A stretch of DNA of 64,000 nt, from NCBI GenBank assembly GCA_964019335.1, contig OZ025675.1, positions 1-64,000 of the forward strand. Reading direction: 5' to 3'. Numbering within the stretch: the first letter of the stretch is position 1; each line of letters begins with the position of its first letter. This document shows positions 31,576 to 42,010 of this stretch, piece after piece. The translations under genes were made by a program, and so were the position numbers. The notes beneath the pieces were generated by a model, which saw nothing but the letters and a program-made list of their open reading frames with translations, was not told where the DNA came from and did no database searches. The stretch is from Diplonema japonicum. Lineage: Eukaryota; Euglenozoa; Diplonemea; Diplonemida; Diplonemidae.

Positions 31576-32678
31576 CTACTGAATGGTGTCATCTTCCTGC
31601 TTACACTGCTCCTCCAATACTGGTGCTTGGTATTCTAAAACCTCAGGCTGGGCAGGATCCTGTTGAAGAACCTGCTGCTGCTGAGGGACCTGCTGTTGTA
31701 GAAGGACTTGCTGCTGCTGAGGAACCTGCTGCTGAGGGAGCTGCTGTTGTAGAAGGACCTGCTGCTGCTGAGGAACCTGCTGCTGAGGGACCTGCTGTTG
31801 TAGATGGGCCTGCTGCTGCTGCTGCTGAGGGACCTGCTGCTGGGGAATCTGCTGTTGTAGAAGGACCTGCTGCTGAGGGACCTGCTGTTGCTGAAGAACC
31901 TGCTGAGGGATCTGCTGCATGACCTGCTGCTGAACAGACTGAGGAACCAGCTGTTGAGATTGAGCAGGGGTAACGTACATCTGCTGACCGGGCTGTTGGT
32001 ACACTTGCTGCACGTACTGCGGCTGCTGCTGCTGAGCATACTGTACGGGGGCCAGCTGCGGAGCAGGATGTTGCATGGACTGCATCGGTACCTGCATATA
32101 TCTGCTGTTTGCCTGACCCCCAATCCAGGTCTGGCTTGCCGCTGCAGCTAAGCAGCCAACCAAAACACTGACCACCACCACCAAGGCAAAGGACCAACTG
32201 ATATCGAAATAACTGTCAAGACTGAAAGTGGAACCAAAGCAGCTCACCTGTGTAAGTTATAGACTACGCTGGAACATACCTCACGCTTGAACAACGACAC
32301 CATCAAGATCCATGTGAGGGTTGTAAAGAGGCAGCTCAACCCGTACGACAGATACAGCACCTTCTTGCTGTCACGAGAAACATTGACAATGCTTGAAATC
32401 AAAGCCACGGTGAGAGGCACCATCCCAAAGGCAGCGAGTATTGCCATAGAATAGAGATGCCCACTAATAGCGTCTGGTTCGCAGGATGATGGAATGTCTT
32501 TAACCCTGTCATAAAGGCTGGGGCAGGACGAACCTTGCACCTCGCTCTTTGAGACAGTATAAATCCCGTAATGACACCCTTGGCCTGTCATGAAGCCGTC
32601 CTGAGTAATTGCTACAAAGTACATGACCCACACAAGCAAGGTGCACCCCGCAAGGCTGTGCTTCAAAGTCAGATTCAT
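31576..32678 (-). CDS. Tetraspan membrane protein with Gln-rich cytoplasmic tail, two exons
   Basis: Exon 1 is 32678-32280 and exon 2 is 32247-31576, joined over a 32-bp intron at a phase-0 site (LFKRE then VSCFG); 356 residues. The four hydrophobic spans are LLVWVMYFVAITQDGF, AILAAFGMVPLTVALISSIV, YLSYGLSCLFTTLTWILMV and SFALVVVVSVLVGCLAA, the fourth after the intron. The first loop holds Cys residues (GCHYGIY, GSSCPSLYDRV, SSCEPD), like the large loop of claudin- or amastin-type tetraspans. The last 150 residues are low-complexity Gln-rich repeats (QQQVPQQQVLLQQ). Without splicing the first frame stops at VVYNLHR, and the second frame has no ATG. Amastin-like is a guess from topology only. 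Confidence 0.72.
32248..32279 (-). other. 32-bp mini-intron in the tetraspan gene
   Basis: Starts GTATGTTCCAGCG and ends AACTTACACAG. Splicing restores the fourth membrane span. Confidence 0.78.
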
Positions 32679-33826
32679 CTTTTAGTTTGTCCAGAAAGAG
32701 ATAAAAAAAAGCCTGTGTAGAATGGCATCGTGCGTATGCTGGTTCTGAAAAAAAAGAAGTATAAAAGAACAGGAAAACTCTAAACCACAAGGCGTCCACA
32801 GCGAAGCGATCACCCAGCTAGTATGGTGCTTCATGAAGAGTCGAACGGTAAAAAAGAATAAGAAACTAACATATGAGTAAAAAGAGGCCGTTTAAAAAAA
32901 AAAGAGGTCGTTTACGACGCTCTCGATGGCTGGGGGATCGCAATGTTTAAAAAAAAAAAAAAAAACCACATTTCTTCTTTTTGCAAGAGCGGGAGCACGC
33001 AGACACCGCTCTTTTCTTTTGTCATTATCCTTCTTTTGCTGATTGATGTTGCTTGATTCACTTTCTTTTTCTTTTTTTCTTTTTCTGATTTTCACATTTG
33101 AAGGAAGCAATCCTTTACGTGACTCGAACGAACGGGGAGGAAAGAAACTGACTATGCGTCACGCGTCCTTATAATGCAAAACTGACGGAAAAGAAAATAA
33201 TTGAAATAAATTATCTCTGCTCCCGTTCAAGAGGCGAAAATGAACAAAAAAGGAAAGTCCGGGGGTGAAAGTTTATCGCCCTCACACCCACTTCGCAGAT
33301 GTCTGGAAGTGGAAAAAAAGAAATAGTAAAAAAAAAAAAAAGCAAAAGGAAACAAGGTTTCCATTCTCTAATAGACAAAAAAAGGGGGGAAGGACCTTAC
33401 ACAATCACCCGAGGGAGAAGAAATACAAAGAAATAGTCCAATTTTACCAATAGAGAAGGAGTAAATTTCAAAAAGTCTTAGCTGCTCGTCTCGATAGGGA
33501 TTCCTTGAGGGGGCAGCCAACGTACCTTTGAGGCTTGCAAACAGAAACGAAGCAGGAACGAACGTAGGGTGGAGGTGAGGATATAGAGTGAGGGTGAAAA
33601 GTGAACAGCTACCTGCTTCCTTAGCTGCTTTATATAAATCTTGCCCAGCTTTCGTAGAGCTACTAATGCTTGATCAGCCTGAGCGTCTCGAGCATCTAGC
33701 TAAACAGAACGCGTGCAAGATACGAATCGCAAAGAAAGAAAAGAAGAAAAAGAAACCTTACAGAGGGCGATCTCACAAAATGCTGAAGGAGATTCGTATC
33801 TCATCCAGGAGCGGCCCAAGCCAGCA
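32679..33826. other. Intergenic, homopolymer-rich
   Basis: No recognisable gene. A-runs on plus supply T tracts for minus-strand acceptors. Confidence 0.55.
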
Positions 33827-36800
33827 TCACACCACCACCTCCACCCACGAGGCGGCACCCTGACCTACGAGTCCCAGCACAGCGACCCCTACCATTCCCA
33901 GCACGAGCACAGTCGTAAAAATAGTGCCGCTTAAGATGTATGGCCACAAGTAGTGCTTCACCACCCTCCCACTCGCGTTCTCCTCATATAAGAAAGACCA
34001 CCTGGGGAATCGCGTCTCCACAAACGGTGTCCTCGTCGGGATAGCCGTCGCTCGGGGTCCCCCTGTAGGGCTGCCTGTTGGCTGAGCTGTATCAGTGGGA
34101 ACTGGGGTAGGTATAGGCACAGGTTCCGATGTGCTAAGCCGCGGTGTTTCTGTCTGCTCTGGGGACACGGTCGGCCTGGGTGTTATCGCTACAGTTGGCA
34201 CCGGGGTTGGCAGCGGTGTCGGTGCAAGAGGTGGGAAGGTGGGTGCTGCAGTTGTGGCTGGCCGCATCGTTGGGGGGAACGTTGGAGTTGGTGTAAGAGG
34301 GGCGGATGAACTCGGTGGGGCTGGGGCATTGGTATCAGGTGCGGGAGTAACAGGCGCGGATGTATCAGGTACAGATGTGCCAGGTGTACCTGGTGCGGTC
34401 GTAGGAGGTTCGGGAGTATCAGGTGCAGGAGTAATAGGTATACCTGGTACAGATGTGCCAGGTGTACCTGGTGCGGTCGTAGGAGGTTCGGGAGTATCAG
34501 GTGCAGGAGTAATAGGTATACCTGGTACAGTGGTGTCAGGTGCTGGTGTAAAAGGTGCGGGAGTAGTAGGTGCCGGTGTATCAGGTGCTGGTGTAGAAGG
34601 TGCTGGTGTAGAAGGTGCGGGAGTAATAGGTATACCTGGTACAGTGGTATCAGGAGCGGGTGTATCAGGTGCTGGTGTGTCAGGAGCGGGTGTATCAGGT
34701 GCTGGTGTAGAAGGTGCTGGTGTATCAGGTGCTGTCGTATCAGGTGCTGGTGTAGAAGGTGCTGGTGTAGAAGACGCGGGAGTAATAGGTATACCTGGTA
34801 CAGTGGTACCAGGAGCGGGTGTGTCAGGTGCGATCGTATCAGGTGCTGGTGTATCAGGTGCCAGTGTATCAGGTGCCGGTGTATCAGGTGCTGGTGTATC
34901 AGGTGCTGGTGTATCAGGTGCTGGTGTATCAGGTGCCGGTGTATCAGGTGCTGGTGTATCAGGTGCCGGTGTATCAGGTGCTGGTGTATCAGGTGCTGGT
35001 GTATCAGGTGCCGGTGTATCAGGTGCTGGTGTATCAGGTGCTGGTGTATCAGGTGCTGTCGTATCAGGTGCTGGTGTAGAAGGTGCTGGTGTAGAAGGCG
35101 CGGGAGTAATAGGTATACCTGGTACAGTGGTATCAGGAGCGGGTGTGTCAGGTGCAATCGTATCAGGTGCTGGTGTATCAGGTGCTAGTGTATCAGGTGC
35201 CGGTGTATCAGGTGCTAGTGTATCAGGTGCCGGTGTATCAGGTGCTGGTGTATCAGGTGCTGGTGTAGAAGGTGCTGGTGTAGAAGGCGCGGGAGTAATA
35301 GGTATACCTGGTACAGTGGTATCAGGAGCGGGTGTGTCAGGTGCAATCGTATCAGGTGCTGGTGTATCAGGTGCTAGTGTATCAGGTGCTGGTGTATCAG
35401 GTGCTGTCGTATCAGGTGCTGGTGTATCAGGTGCTGGTGTATCAGGTGCAGGAGTATCGGGTGCAACAGTATCAGGAGCATCTGTTGGAACAGCAGTTGG
35501 CACGGCAGTGGGTGGTGCTACAGTCGGGACTGCCGTTGGCTCCGCAGTTGGAGGAGCATCCGTGACACTGCAAGGCTTGTCTGGGGACAGAAAGTAGTTT
35601 CTCTCGTACTCCCCCATCCGTCTGACCCAGTTGCAAGTCCCTTCGCACCGCGCTGAGCACCTGTCGTTTCCTATGGAGTGGGTGTACGAGGTTTTCCGAT
35701 TGAAGCAGCGGACTAAAGGGTCTGCTTGGATGTGCGTGTAGTATGTGCAGCCTGACCTTGGTGTGGCAATCCCGCACTGGCCGTCAGAGCTTCGGCGTTG
35801 GAAGGCGATGCAGTTAGAGTCCGAATCGCACCTAGCAGAGCAGGACTGGACGCTATAAGGCTTCAGAGAAGTATCTGCTATGTAGCCGTGGATGCAATTC
35901 CCAGGGCCCCTGCACCATCCAGTGTTCCCGTTGGCTGCCACTATTTCAGAATATCCAGATGGAACCTCTGTTGCAAGGGCGAGCTGGACAAACGCAGGGA
36001 GGCCGAAAGAAGCCATGTTATCAGCAGCGCACCGTAGTCTGTAGTCCTCAGCATCAGTTATCGACCACCCCTCAGGCCGCTTCGTGATCATCATACCTGC
36101 GACTCCGCCGACAACAGAAGCCGTGAAGTGCACTTTCGCTTTGATCTCCGCCACGTTGTTTGGCTTCGCCACATTAGTCCTCTGCAGCGCACAGTAAATG
36201 CTAGTTCCTTCAGGGATCCCTGCTGTCTGCACGAAAGTCGGCACGCCACTGTATCCACCGACCTTGGGCCACCTGTCCACAATCTCCATCATTGGAGCAT
36301 CCTTCTTGTACGTAGCCATCCCGTACTCCTCATAACATGACTCGAACGCACACCCTGCTACTTTGTTCACGTTCACCAACGTTGCGCATGCTGAGTACAG
36401 CTCGCACACACGGTCAGTGTGCCGAAAGGTGAATACCACGCACGATGTATCATCGCTGCATTTGCTAGCACAGCAATCGTGGTCTCCCACGGGGGAGGCA
36501 CTAATTTGCGTGCCCCCCGAGCACATCTTGTACCCAAAGGGACGTGCCTGGAAAGTGTACCCTGACACAATGGGTGCCATCCCAGCACGGGAGCACAGCC
36601 ACATATCGTAGTATCTTGTCGCTTTGCGTGTCCCCGGGTCATGATGGATCATGATGCAGTGATGGAAGTACTTATCCGTGGGGTCCTTCTTCATGAAAAC
36701 AAATCCAACGCACAGCACATCCATATCGCAGATGGCCTGGCACTCTTCAGCATTACTGTACGGCCCAAGAGGCACGTCGGGTAGGTTAGGGCGCATGGCA

Positions 36801-38062
36801 TGGAGGTACCCCTTCTCCGTCCACGCACCTCTGTTCGCGTCGTCGAAGGGCGCCATGTTCGGCAGGCGTACCCAACGATCGCAGCGTGGCCGCTCCTTCC
36901 CTGTAGGCGGCATGCCATCGGGTGTCGGACACACAGCGGGACCCACCACACGCACTCCATAGTGCGCCTTTTGTAGCACTTGCGACTCGATCCAACAAGA
37001 CTTCGCAGTAAAGCCACCTGTTGGGTACGCCCAAGTCCAGTACCTGCATGGAGGGCTCCCTGTGTAGTCCCTGCACAACTGTGCGCAGGCCGCAGCGCTA
37101 TTCACACCATTCCAAGTGCCAAGAACCACGTCATCCGGGCCAGGAAGGTCATGACCGTAAGTGATACCCCCCTCCGCACACGGGAGGTTGTATTCACTCT
37201 CATAGTCTGAAATTGGGTGGCGTGGGCCTATCTGCTGTGCCTGATCAGAAAATGACTTCTCTACAGTGCCCTTGGCCGCCACTACTACCCAGTAGTGCGG
37301 GTTGCACGGGTCATTGGCTTGAGTTGTCTTATCCCTGCGGTCCAAGGTAATGGGACACCGAACATTCGGAGGTGTCCCCATTGCGATGGTGAAGGTGATG
37401 TCGCAACCTGTCGCAGGGAGGCTCTTGAAGAGCCTTGCGTCGTCTACAAACTTGAACTGTTCCCAGGAGACGGGGTTCTTCAAGCCGCAGGACGGCACCT
37501 TACGTACGGTCTTCGCGAAGCCCCAGTATATGTTGTATTGCGTTATGTCAGCCTCGTCGGCAGCGCGGACTACTGTCGCCTCCCCGCCGAAGGAGAACCT
37601 CTGTGGATCGCGGTCCGTGAATATGATGCCTTGAGCGTGGTGCCTTGGTGCAGTGCTCGGTGCTTCGCAGCAAGTGAAGTCATTGCAAGGAAAGTAAGGG
37701 CATGAGATGGAGCTAGCGGTACTCTTTAGCGTCCAGCCTAGCTTTGTGCAGGTATAGGCACTGCAGATCCCTTCAGCACAACACTGAGCGTCGGTGCAAG
37801 ACCCTGCATACTCATCTCCTTGTGTGTAGTCTGCACAGATGATGCCAGCTGAGTCGTGCCGCAGGACTCTCCCCGAAGAGCAAACATGCGGCGGCATATC
37901 AGCAGGCGGAAGCTGATTGACAAGATACATGTACGAAGTCTGCCCGTCATCAGGCCGCCTGTTACAGTATGGCCACTTCGGGTACGCCCCCAAGTTCTTG
38001 GGCTGCTTCCACTGCGTGCAGTCGGCCAATATCAGCGCTGAATACAAGATGTGCACACTCAT
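33827..38062 (-). CDS. PAN/apple-domain surface protein with TAPDT stalk and C-terminal membrane anchor
   Basis: A single 1,411-residue frame from ATG 38062. A short hydrophobic start (MSVHILYSALILADC) serves as signal peptide. Up to about residue 830 it is Cys-rich. At least four PAN/apple-like Cys patterns are seen: AAACAQLCRDYTGSPPCRYW near 320, EECQAICDMDVLCVGFVF near 440, DCCASKCSDDTSCVVFTF near 527, and SCSARCDSDSNCIAFQ near 740. Residues about 830-1335 are a Pro/Thr/Ala/Asp stalk (APDTPAPDT with VPGIPITPAPSTP inserts). A membrane span (IFTTVLVLGMVGVAVLGLV, about 1375-1395) and a short tail ending SWVEVVV follow. Apple domains bind protein or carbohydrate ligands, so this looks like an adhesin. 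Stalk, anchor and tail match the astacin product, so the two probably share sorting or glycosylation. Intronless, unlike the astacin gene. Confidence 0.85.
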   Translation of the reverse strand: MSVHILYSALILADCTQWKQPKNLGAYPKWPYCNRRPDDGQTSYMYLVNQLPPADMPPHVCSSGRVLRHDSAGIICADYTQGDEYAGSCTDAQCCAEGICSAYTCTKLGWTLKSTASSISCPYFPCNDFTCCEAPSTAPRHHAQGIIFTDRDPQRFSFGGEATVVRAADEADITQYNIYWGFAKTVRKVPSCGLKNPVSWEQFKFVDDARLFKSLPATGCDITFTIAMGTPPNVRCPITLDRRDKTTQANDPCNPHYWVVVAAKGTVEKSFSDQAQQIGPRHPISDYESEYNLPCAEGGITYGHDLPGPDDVVLGTWNGVNSAAACAQLCRDYTGSPPCRYWTWAYPTGGFTAKSCWIESQVLQKAHYGVRVVGPAVCPTPDGMPPTGKERPRCDRWVRLPNMAPFDDANRGAWTEKGYLHAMRPNLPDVPLGPYSNAEECQAICDMDVLCVGFVFMKKDPTDKYFHHCIMIHHDPGTRKATRYYDMWLCSRAGMAPIVSGYTFQARPFGYKMCSGGTQISASPVGDHDCCASKCSDDTSCVVFTFRHTDRVCELYSACATLVNVNKVAGCAFESCYEEYGMATYKKDAPMMEIVDRWPKVGGYSGVPTFVQTAGIPEGTSIYCALQRTNVAKPNNVAEIKAKVHFTASVVGGVAGMMITKRPEGWSITDAEDYRLRCAADNMASFGLPAFVQLALATEVPSGYSEIVAANGNTGWCRGPGNCIHGYIADTSLKPYSVQSCSARCDSDSNCIAFQRRSSDGQCGIATPRSGCTYYTHIQADPLVRCFNRKTSYTHSIGNDRCSARCEGTCNWVRRMGEYERNYFLSPDKPCSVTDAPPTAEPTAVPTVAPPTAVPTAVPTDAPDTVAPDTPAPDTPAPDTPAPDTTAPDTPAPDTLAPDTPAPDTIAPDTPAPDTTVPGIPITPAPSTPAPSTPAPDTPAPDTPAPDTLAPDTPAPDTLAPDTPAPDTIAPDTPAPDTTVPGIPITPAPSTPAPSTPAPDTTAPDTPAPDTPAPDTPAPDTPAPDTPAPDTPAPDTPAPDTPAPDTPAPDTPAPDTPAPDTPAPDTLAPDTPAPDTIAPDTPAPGTTVPGIPITPASSTPAPSTPAPDTTAPDTPAPSTPAPDTPAPDTPAPDTPAPDTTVPGIPITPAPSTPAPSTPAPDTPAPTTPAPFTPAPDTTVPGIPITPAPDTPEPPTTAPGTPGTSVPGIPITPAPDTPEPPTTAPGTPGTSVPDTSAPVTPAPDTNAPAPPSSSAPLTPTPTFPPTMRPATTAAPTFPPLAPTPLPTPVPTVAITPRPTVSPEQTETPRLSTSEPVPIPTPVPTDTAQPTGSPTGGPRATAIPTRTPFVETRFPRWSFLYEENASGRVVKHYLWPYILSGTIFTTVLVLGMVGVAVLGLVGQGAASWVEVVV
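34360..35480 (-). repeat. Coding minisatellite (15-bp unit) in the PAN-protein stalk
   Basis: The 15-bp unit encodes APDTP. Higher-order blocks of about 200 bp are separated by a segment encoding TTVPGIPITPAPSTPAPSTP, which recurs near 34440, 34510, 34630, 34790, 35110 and 35300. Confidence 0.85.
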
Positions 38063-38588
38063 TGACTACGTTTCTCCTGCACGTATGTCTCTGTTAACAG
38101 CTACCTGACTAGTACATGCCGTGGCGGGCAAAAAGTCCTGTTGGTAAGTAAGAAAGTAGGGAATATAAAACACTAAACACAGAAAACTCGGAATATTGAG
38201 TGATGAATAAAAAGCTCTCGAGACTCTCACCCAGTTGCCTGGGTACTCTGGACCGTGCAGGTGTTCTCTTACCACAAGCCTAGCTGGTTGTTTGGAACCT
38301 TAAGTGAATGGGCACGCGGATAACCCTTCGCTGGGGGCGGTCACAAAGGAAGCGATCTCAATTCTAAAAAGCGGAAGTCACCTGCAGAAGCAGCAAACCC
38401 GCTGACATCATTATTCTGTTTTACCAGGTGCTGCTCAAGCTTCACGTAAAAATTGCGTACCTCCTGAGACCCACTGGGAACTGGCTGTGGTTGAAACAGT
38501 GCTCTGATGGGCCGACTCGTTCGTTGTGCAAGGATCCTCAAGATCTCTGACCCAGTTGCCAACACGCTGTACTCGCTTCACAAGAACA
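38063..38588. other. 5' flank of the PAN gene, no gene seen
   Basis: On minus a T-rich tract ends TTACTTACCAACAG at about 38142, a plausible acceptor about 80 bases before the ATG. Two related segments (around 38240 and 38560) share GGCAACTGGGT, but no protein is recognisable. Confidence 0.4.
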
Positions 38589-38768
38589 TCAGGCCACAGC
38601 CAAGAAAAACTCTGCAAAAGGTTGCATTGTCCTTATAGTAGCTGAATGCAAACTGTGGACATTATTGTCGTGAGATGTGCACCCCGAAGCGTTGTACAAG
38701 ACCGCCAACAAGATCCATGTGAGGCACGAGAAGACACCAGAGTGCGCCACTGTCGCAGCAATATTCAT
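38589..38768 (-). pseudogene. Short secretory-like frame, possible tetraspan paralogue fragment
   Basis: A 59-codon frame starts MNIAATVAHSGVFSCLTWIL. Its start and its FSCLTWILLAVLYN segment resemble the start and third membrane span (TTLTWILMVSLF) of the tetraspan gene at 32.3 kb. The DNA words CTCACATGGATCTTG and GATGAAT are shared. It looks like an internally deleted copy. Confidence 0.3.
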
Positions 38769-39447
38769 CTTACCGTGAATACGTGCTCGTAGCGCCGCAT
38801 CCCTGCTAGGGGCTCATGGTGTCTTCTTTCAGATTTGCTATCTATAGCCTGTGGTGCGATGTTTGTCTTTATTGAGCTCCATGAACATTGGTGCCCTGGA
38901 TGAAAGATTCTATCGGCTGAGTGATAAGGCGCACAGCAGCCATGACGAACGCTGCGGAGGAGCGGCACTCCAGAACAGAAGACGGAGACGCCGACAGCGA
39001 AGAAAAAGGCTGCGCGGCGTTGTCCGCAACATACCAAACCCCACAAGGGCAATGCGAATCGTCAAGCGGTAAAAGAATAATGAGACAAAAGAGAAGAAAG
39101 AGGACATAAAGAGATAGTACGAACAAAAAAAAGGGGGGGGGGAGGGGTGATGTCGAGCGATTCATGATTAAGAAAAAGAAGAAAATATATTAAAAAAAAA
39201 GAATTATATACGAGGTAAGGTAGTTGCTACCCGCATCCTTCGACACTGCCTGTGTTCCCTCATCTCGCCCCCCCCTCCCCCCCAATAGAAATTAAACTAA
39301 AAATAGACTCATAGTTCGAAGCTTCCTGTGTGTTTCCTACAACAGAAAATTAGCTGCTAAAAACTGAAAAAGAAAAACATATATTCGTTTCCTCTTTGTT
39401 CCTGTTCTCTTGAGAGGAAATACCCTTAAAAGATCCCCCAGTGTTGT

Positions 39448-39482
<35 letters not shown>

Positions 39483-39868
39483 CATCGGAGAAACCCCTTC
39501 TGCGAAAAAGTCGTTCTGGGGCGCATCGCTCGTACAGCGAAACGACTTAACCCTCAAAAAAACTCCCCGCAAAAAAAAAAAAAGAAAATTCACTATGATA
39601 GGAACGAAGTGGTTAGCAACGGCCCGCCAAAAAAGTTTAGAGGATACAGCACCAGGGCTTCCCACGTGATCACTCACCGCAGTACTAACCTGGCCTGCTG
39701 GTGCTTAACTGACATTGTCACAAAGTGTTTCTCTTTTTGATTGACCATCTTGGAGACATGAATGCTATATGCGGGGCTCACCTTAGCGGTGCTTTTTGAA
39801 GAACAGTTCTTACGTCACATAGACCATTCCCACCTAGGCAATAATCTTAAATATCTTTTAACTATTTA
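38769..39868. other. Intergenic, homopolymer-rich
   Basis: Nothing recognisable except a long A-run (about 39450-39480) and a truncated family-B repeat (39587-39629). Confidence 0.55.
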
Positions 39869-40051
39869 TTTAGTGAAAATAAGATCGTATGATTTTCACG
39901 CGTGGTGGCAGTGGTTTAACGAGTGGGTATATGACTTCACGAGCGAAGCGAGTGCAGTCATGAATGTCTACTTCACGAGCGAAGCGAGTGAAGTAACATT
40001 AACGAGTTAAACATGCCACCACAAGTGAAAATCGGATCTATTTTCACTAAA
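39869..40051. mobile_element. 183-bp palindromic MITE-like element
   Basis: TTTAGTGAAAAT (39869-39880) and ATTTTCACTAAA (40040-40051) are exact inverted ends. The inversion continues with GATTTTCAC and GTGGTGGCA on the left and their complements on the right. The centre has two direct copies of a CTTCACGAGCGAAGCGAGTG motif. No coding capacity. Confidence 0.65.
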
Positions 40052-40348
40052 TCCGTTGTTTTATTTAACGTCAGTCAGATTTGAAAGGGTGGGGTATTAC
40101 AGGTTACAAGTTACAAGTTAAAATCTTACTGGGGGTGCTTATGGTTGATATTGATTGTCAAGGCATATCCTGTGTGGTGCGGGCTGTGCGTCCATGAGTG
40201 CTGACAGGACCTCGGTCTGGACCCATGAGGCTGCTGCCTGGGTTGCTGAGGTTGCCCCACTAGCAGCTGTCACCGCTGCTGGCTTGCCTAGCCCACCTCT
40301 CTCCCCTTCTGTTGAGAGAGGCGACCAGATCCTTGAGTGACGTAAAAA

Positions 40349-40415
40349 GTGAGATTCCCAGATTCGAACCGGGGTTTCTAAAACAAGAGGCCTGTGTGGT
40401 AACCACTTAGGTGAT
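40349..40415 (-). repeat. tRNA-like SINE remnant
   Basis: Minus strand has an A-box-like CCTAAGTGGTTACCAC and a B-box/T-arm CCCGGTTCGAATCTGGG with a 5-bp stem. The acceptor ends do not pair and the anticodon arm cannot form a 7-base loop, so it is not a working tRNA. Confidence 0.45.
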
Positions 40416-40686
40416 TTCTTTTCCGTGTTTGCGCCCCCAACCCCTTGCTGTGCAGTGAAAATAGGGCAAGCGTGATTATAAAGTACTTTATATTCACTCA
40501 TAAAGTAATTTTCATTTCTGCCCCTGTTTTCTTCCTAAAACAAGCCTGAAATCTGCAATGAAAATAAAGTGAAGCGTGAAATAATGTGAAATATTATATT
40601 CACTCCCACCCTTGAAAATCTGACTGGAGTTATATAAAAAAAAGAAATATGAGTCTTCTTTTGTTACAAAAAAAAAAAAGAAAATA

Positions 40687-42010
40687 GAGATGAGATAAAG
40701 GAGGTTCCTGTTTTGGAACGTCCCCCTTGTCTCTACTTATCTACCCCTTTCTCCCTTCTGCCTCGGCCTTTCTTTCTTTTTTGGCTGTGTTGCCTTTCTC
40801 AAAGTATCCTCCCTTTCTTCCTGCCACTTTCTGCCCAGTTTCTTAGGTCCTTCTTGGTTTTCTCTGATGCAAAAACTGGCCTTCTGTTCCATCCCAGACT
40901 CTTCTTCGCACCTATGGTTCTAAGCGCGTGGTTCTTCTGGCTCTCCGCTGGGAAGATCCGCTTGCCTCTGACCTTCTTCTGTATGCGTGCTGTGTCCCAC
41001 CCTTCTTGGATTCTTTTCAGGAGGCCGTGGAAACTCCGCGCTTTCTTCTGTATCATGTCTAGATCACCCTTCTTCCCCGTGATCGGCTCGACGCCCAGCG
41101 TGTTCTCGAAGTCTAGTACGAGTTCCATTGTGGTGACTGTCGTCTTCCTCGGTCCATCGTACCACTTCAGCTTTTTGAGCCACTTGACGATGTCTTCACC
41201 GTGCTTCATCATCAGGCTCCCGCTCACATGCTTCCTCAGCTCCTTCCATTCAGGTGGCGCATGAGCGTTTCCTTCCGTTATCTGTTCCAGGGGTGGGTCG
41301 CTCGGGGTATCATGTATCTCTTCACAGTCTGCTGGAATCTCGCAAGTCTCAGCTCTACCGTCAGAGTCATATGGTCCGCCCCCTTTACATCCCTGCTTGT
41401 TCTGCAGCCCTGTAGCGCCTGCGCTGCGAAAGCGTTCAGGAGGATGTAGTCTTCTTCCTGAGGACGTGCTGCAAGAGTCGTTCTCGTTGCCTCCTTGGTT
41501 CCTCTCCCTCCCCTGCTGGGCAGTACACGGTGATGATGTGCAGCCACATATTTTCCCCGTCTATGCTGACCCTTGTGTGTTGCCACCTACTGTTGATGTC
41601 TTGCTTAGCGTCATCCCTCTCGAGTGATGTTCCCAGCGCTGTTCGTGGCTCGCGTACAAAAGTCGCCAGGCCTCCTCGTCTTGCGATATCTATAGATATC
41701 AGACCTTCCTTGATCCTTCCCTGTTGCGGGTCTGCCCACATAGGTCTGTATTTCCGCTTCTTGTTCTTCTCTGTCGCGGATTTCATTGCGTGTGCCACCT
41801 CTTTCTGTCCTGCTGCCGTAAGTGCCGTCTCTTGTAGGCAGATTACGTCGACGTCGAGCTGCATGACGCTTTCCAGCCTGTTCCTCAGAGACGCTACATT
41901 TGCAGTTGCGAGATGGAAAACCTGTGTCGGCGGCTTCTTGGTACTGCCTGTTTGTTCACCCTCACTACTTAGGACTTTAAGTGTGCGGTTACCAGCCTTC
42001 TCATAGGGGG
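40687..42010 (-). pseudogene. LINE copy 1: APE endonuclease joined to C-terminus, reverse transcriptase deleted
   Basis: On minus, about 41940-41830 reads TANVASLRNRLESV and DVDVICLQETAL, the start of an APE-type endonuclease. 41600-41480 continues with LHIITVYCPAGEGEEP. After a frame change, about 41370 reads KGADHMTLTVEL (the SDH-type motif). From about 41290 the sequence jumps to the C-terminal region shared with copy 2 (EWKELRKHVSGSLMMKHGED), skipping all of the reverse transcriptase. A 1-bp deletion near 40848 ends the frame early (compare copy 2). The 3' end has a short hairpin (see separate entry). Confidence 0.85.
40704..40719 (-). other. 3'-terminal hairpin of LINE copy 1
   Basis: GTTCC, six-base loop, GGAAC, 17 bases from the element end. 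It is identical in copy 2 (42734-42749). A likely recognition stem for target-primed reverse transcription, by analogy with other LINEs. Confidence 0.45.

Noticed and set aside
34095-35597. 500-codon plus-strand frame over the PAN-protein stalk
   Set aside because: Same antisense artefact; it has no domain and ends within the Cys-rich head of the minus-strand gene.
40349-40415. A functional tRNA gene on minus
   Set aside because: The T-arm is good, but the acceptor stem does not pair and the anticodon arm has only a 3-base loop.
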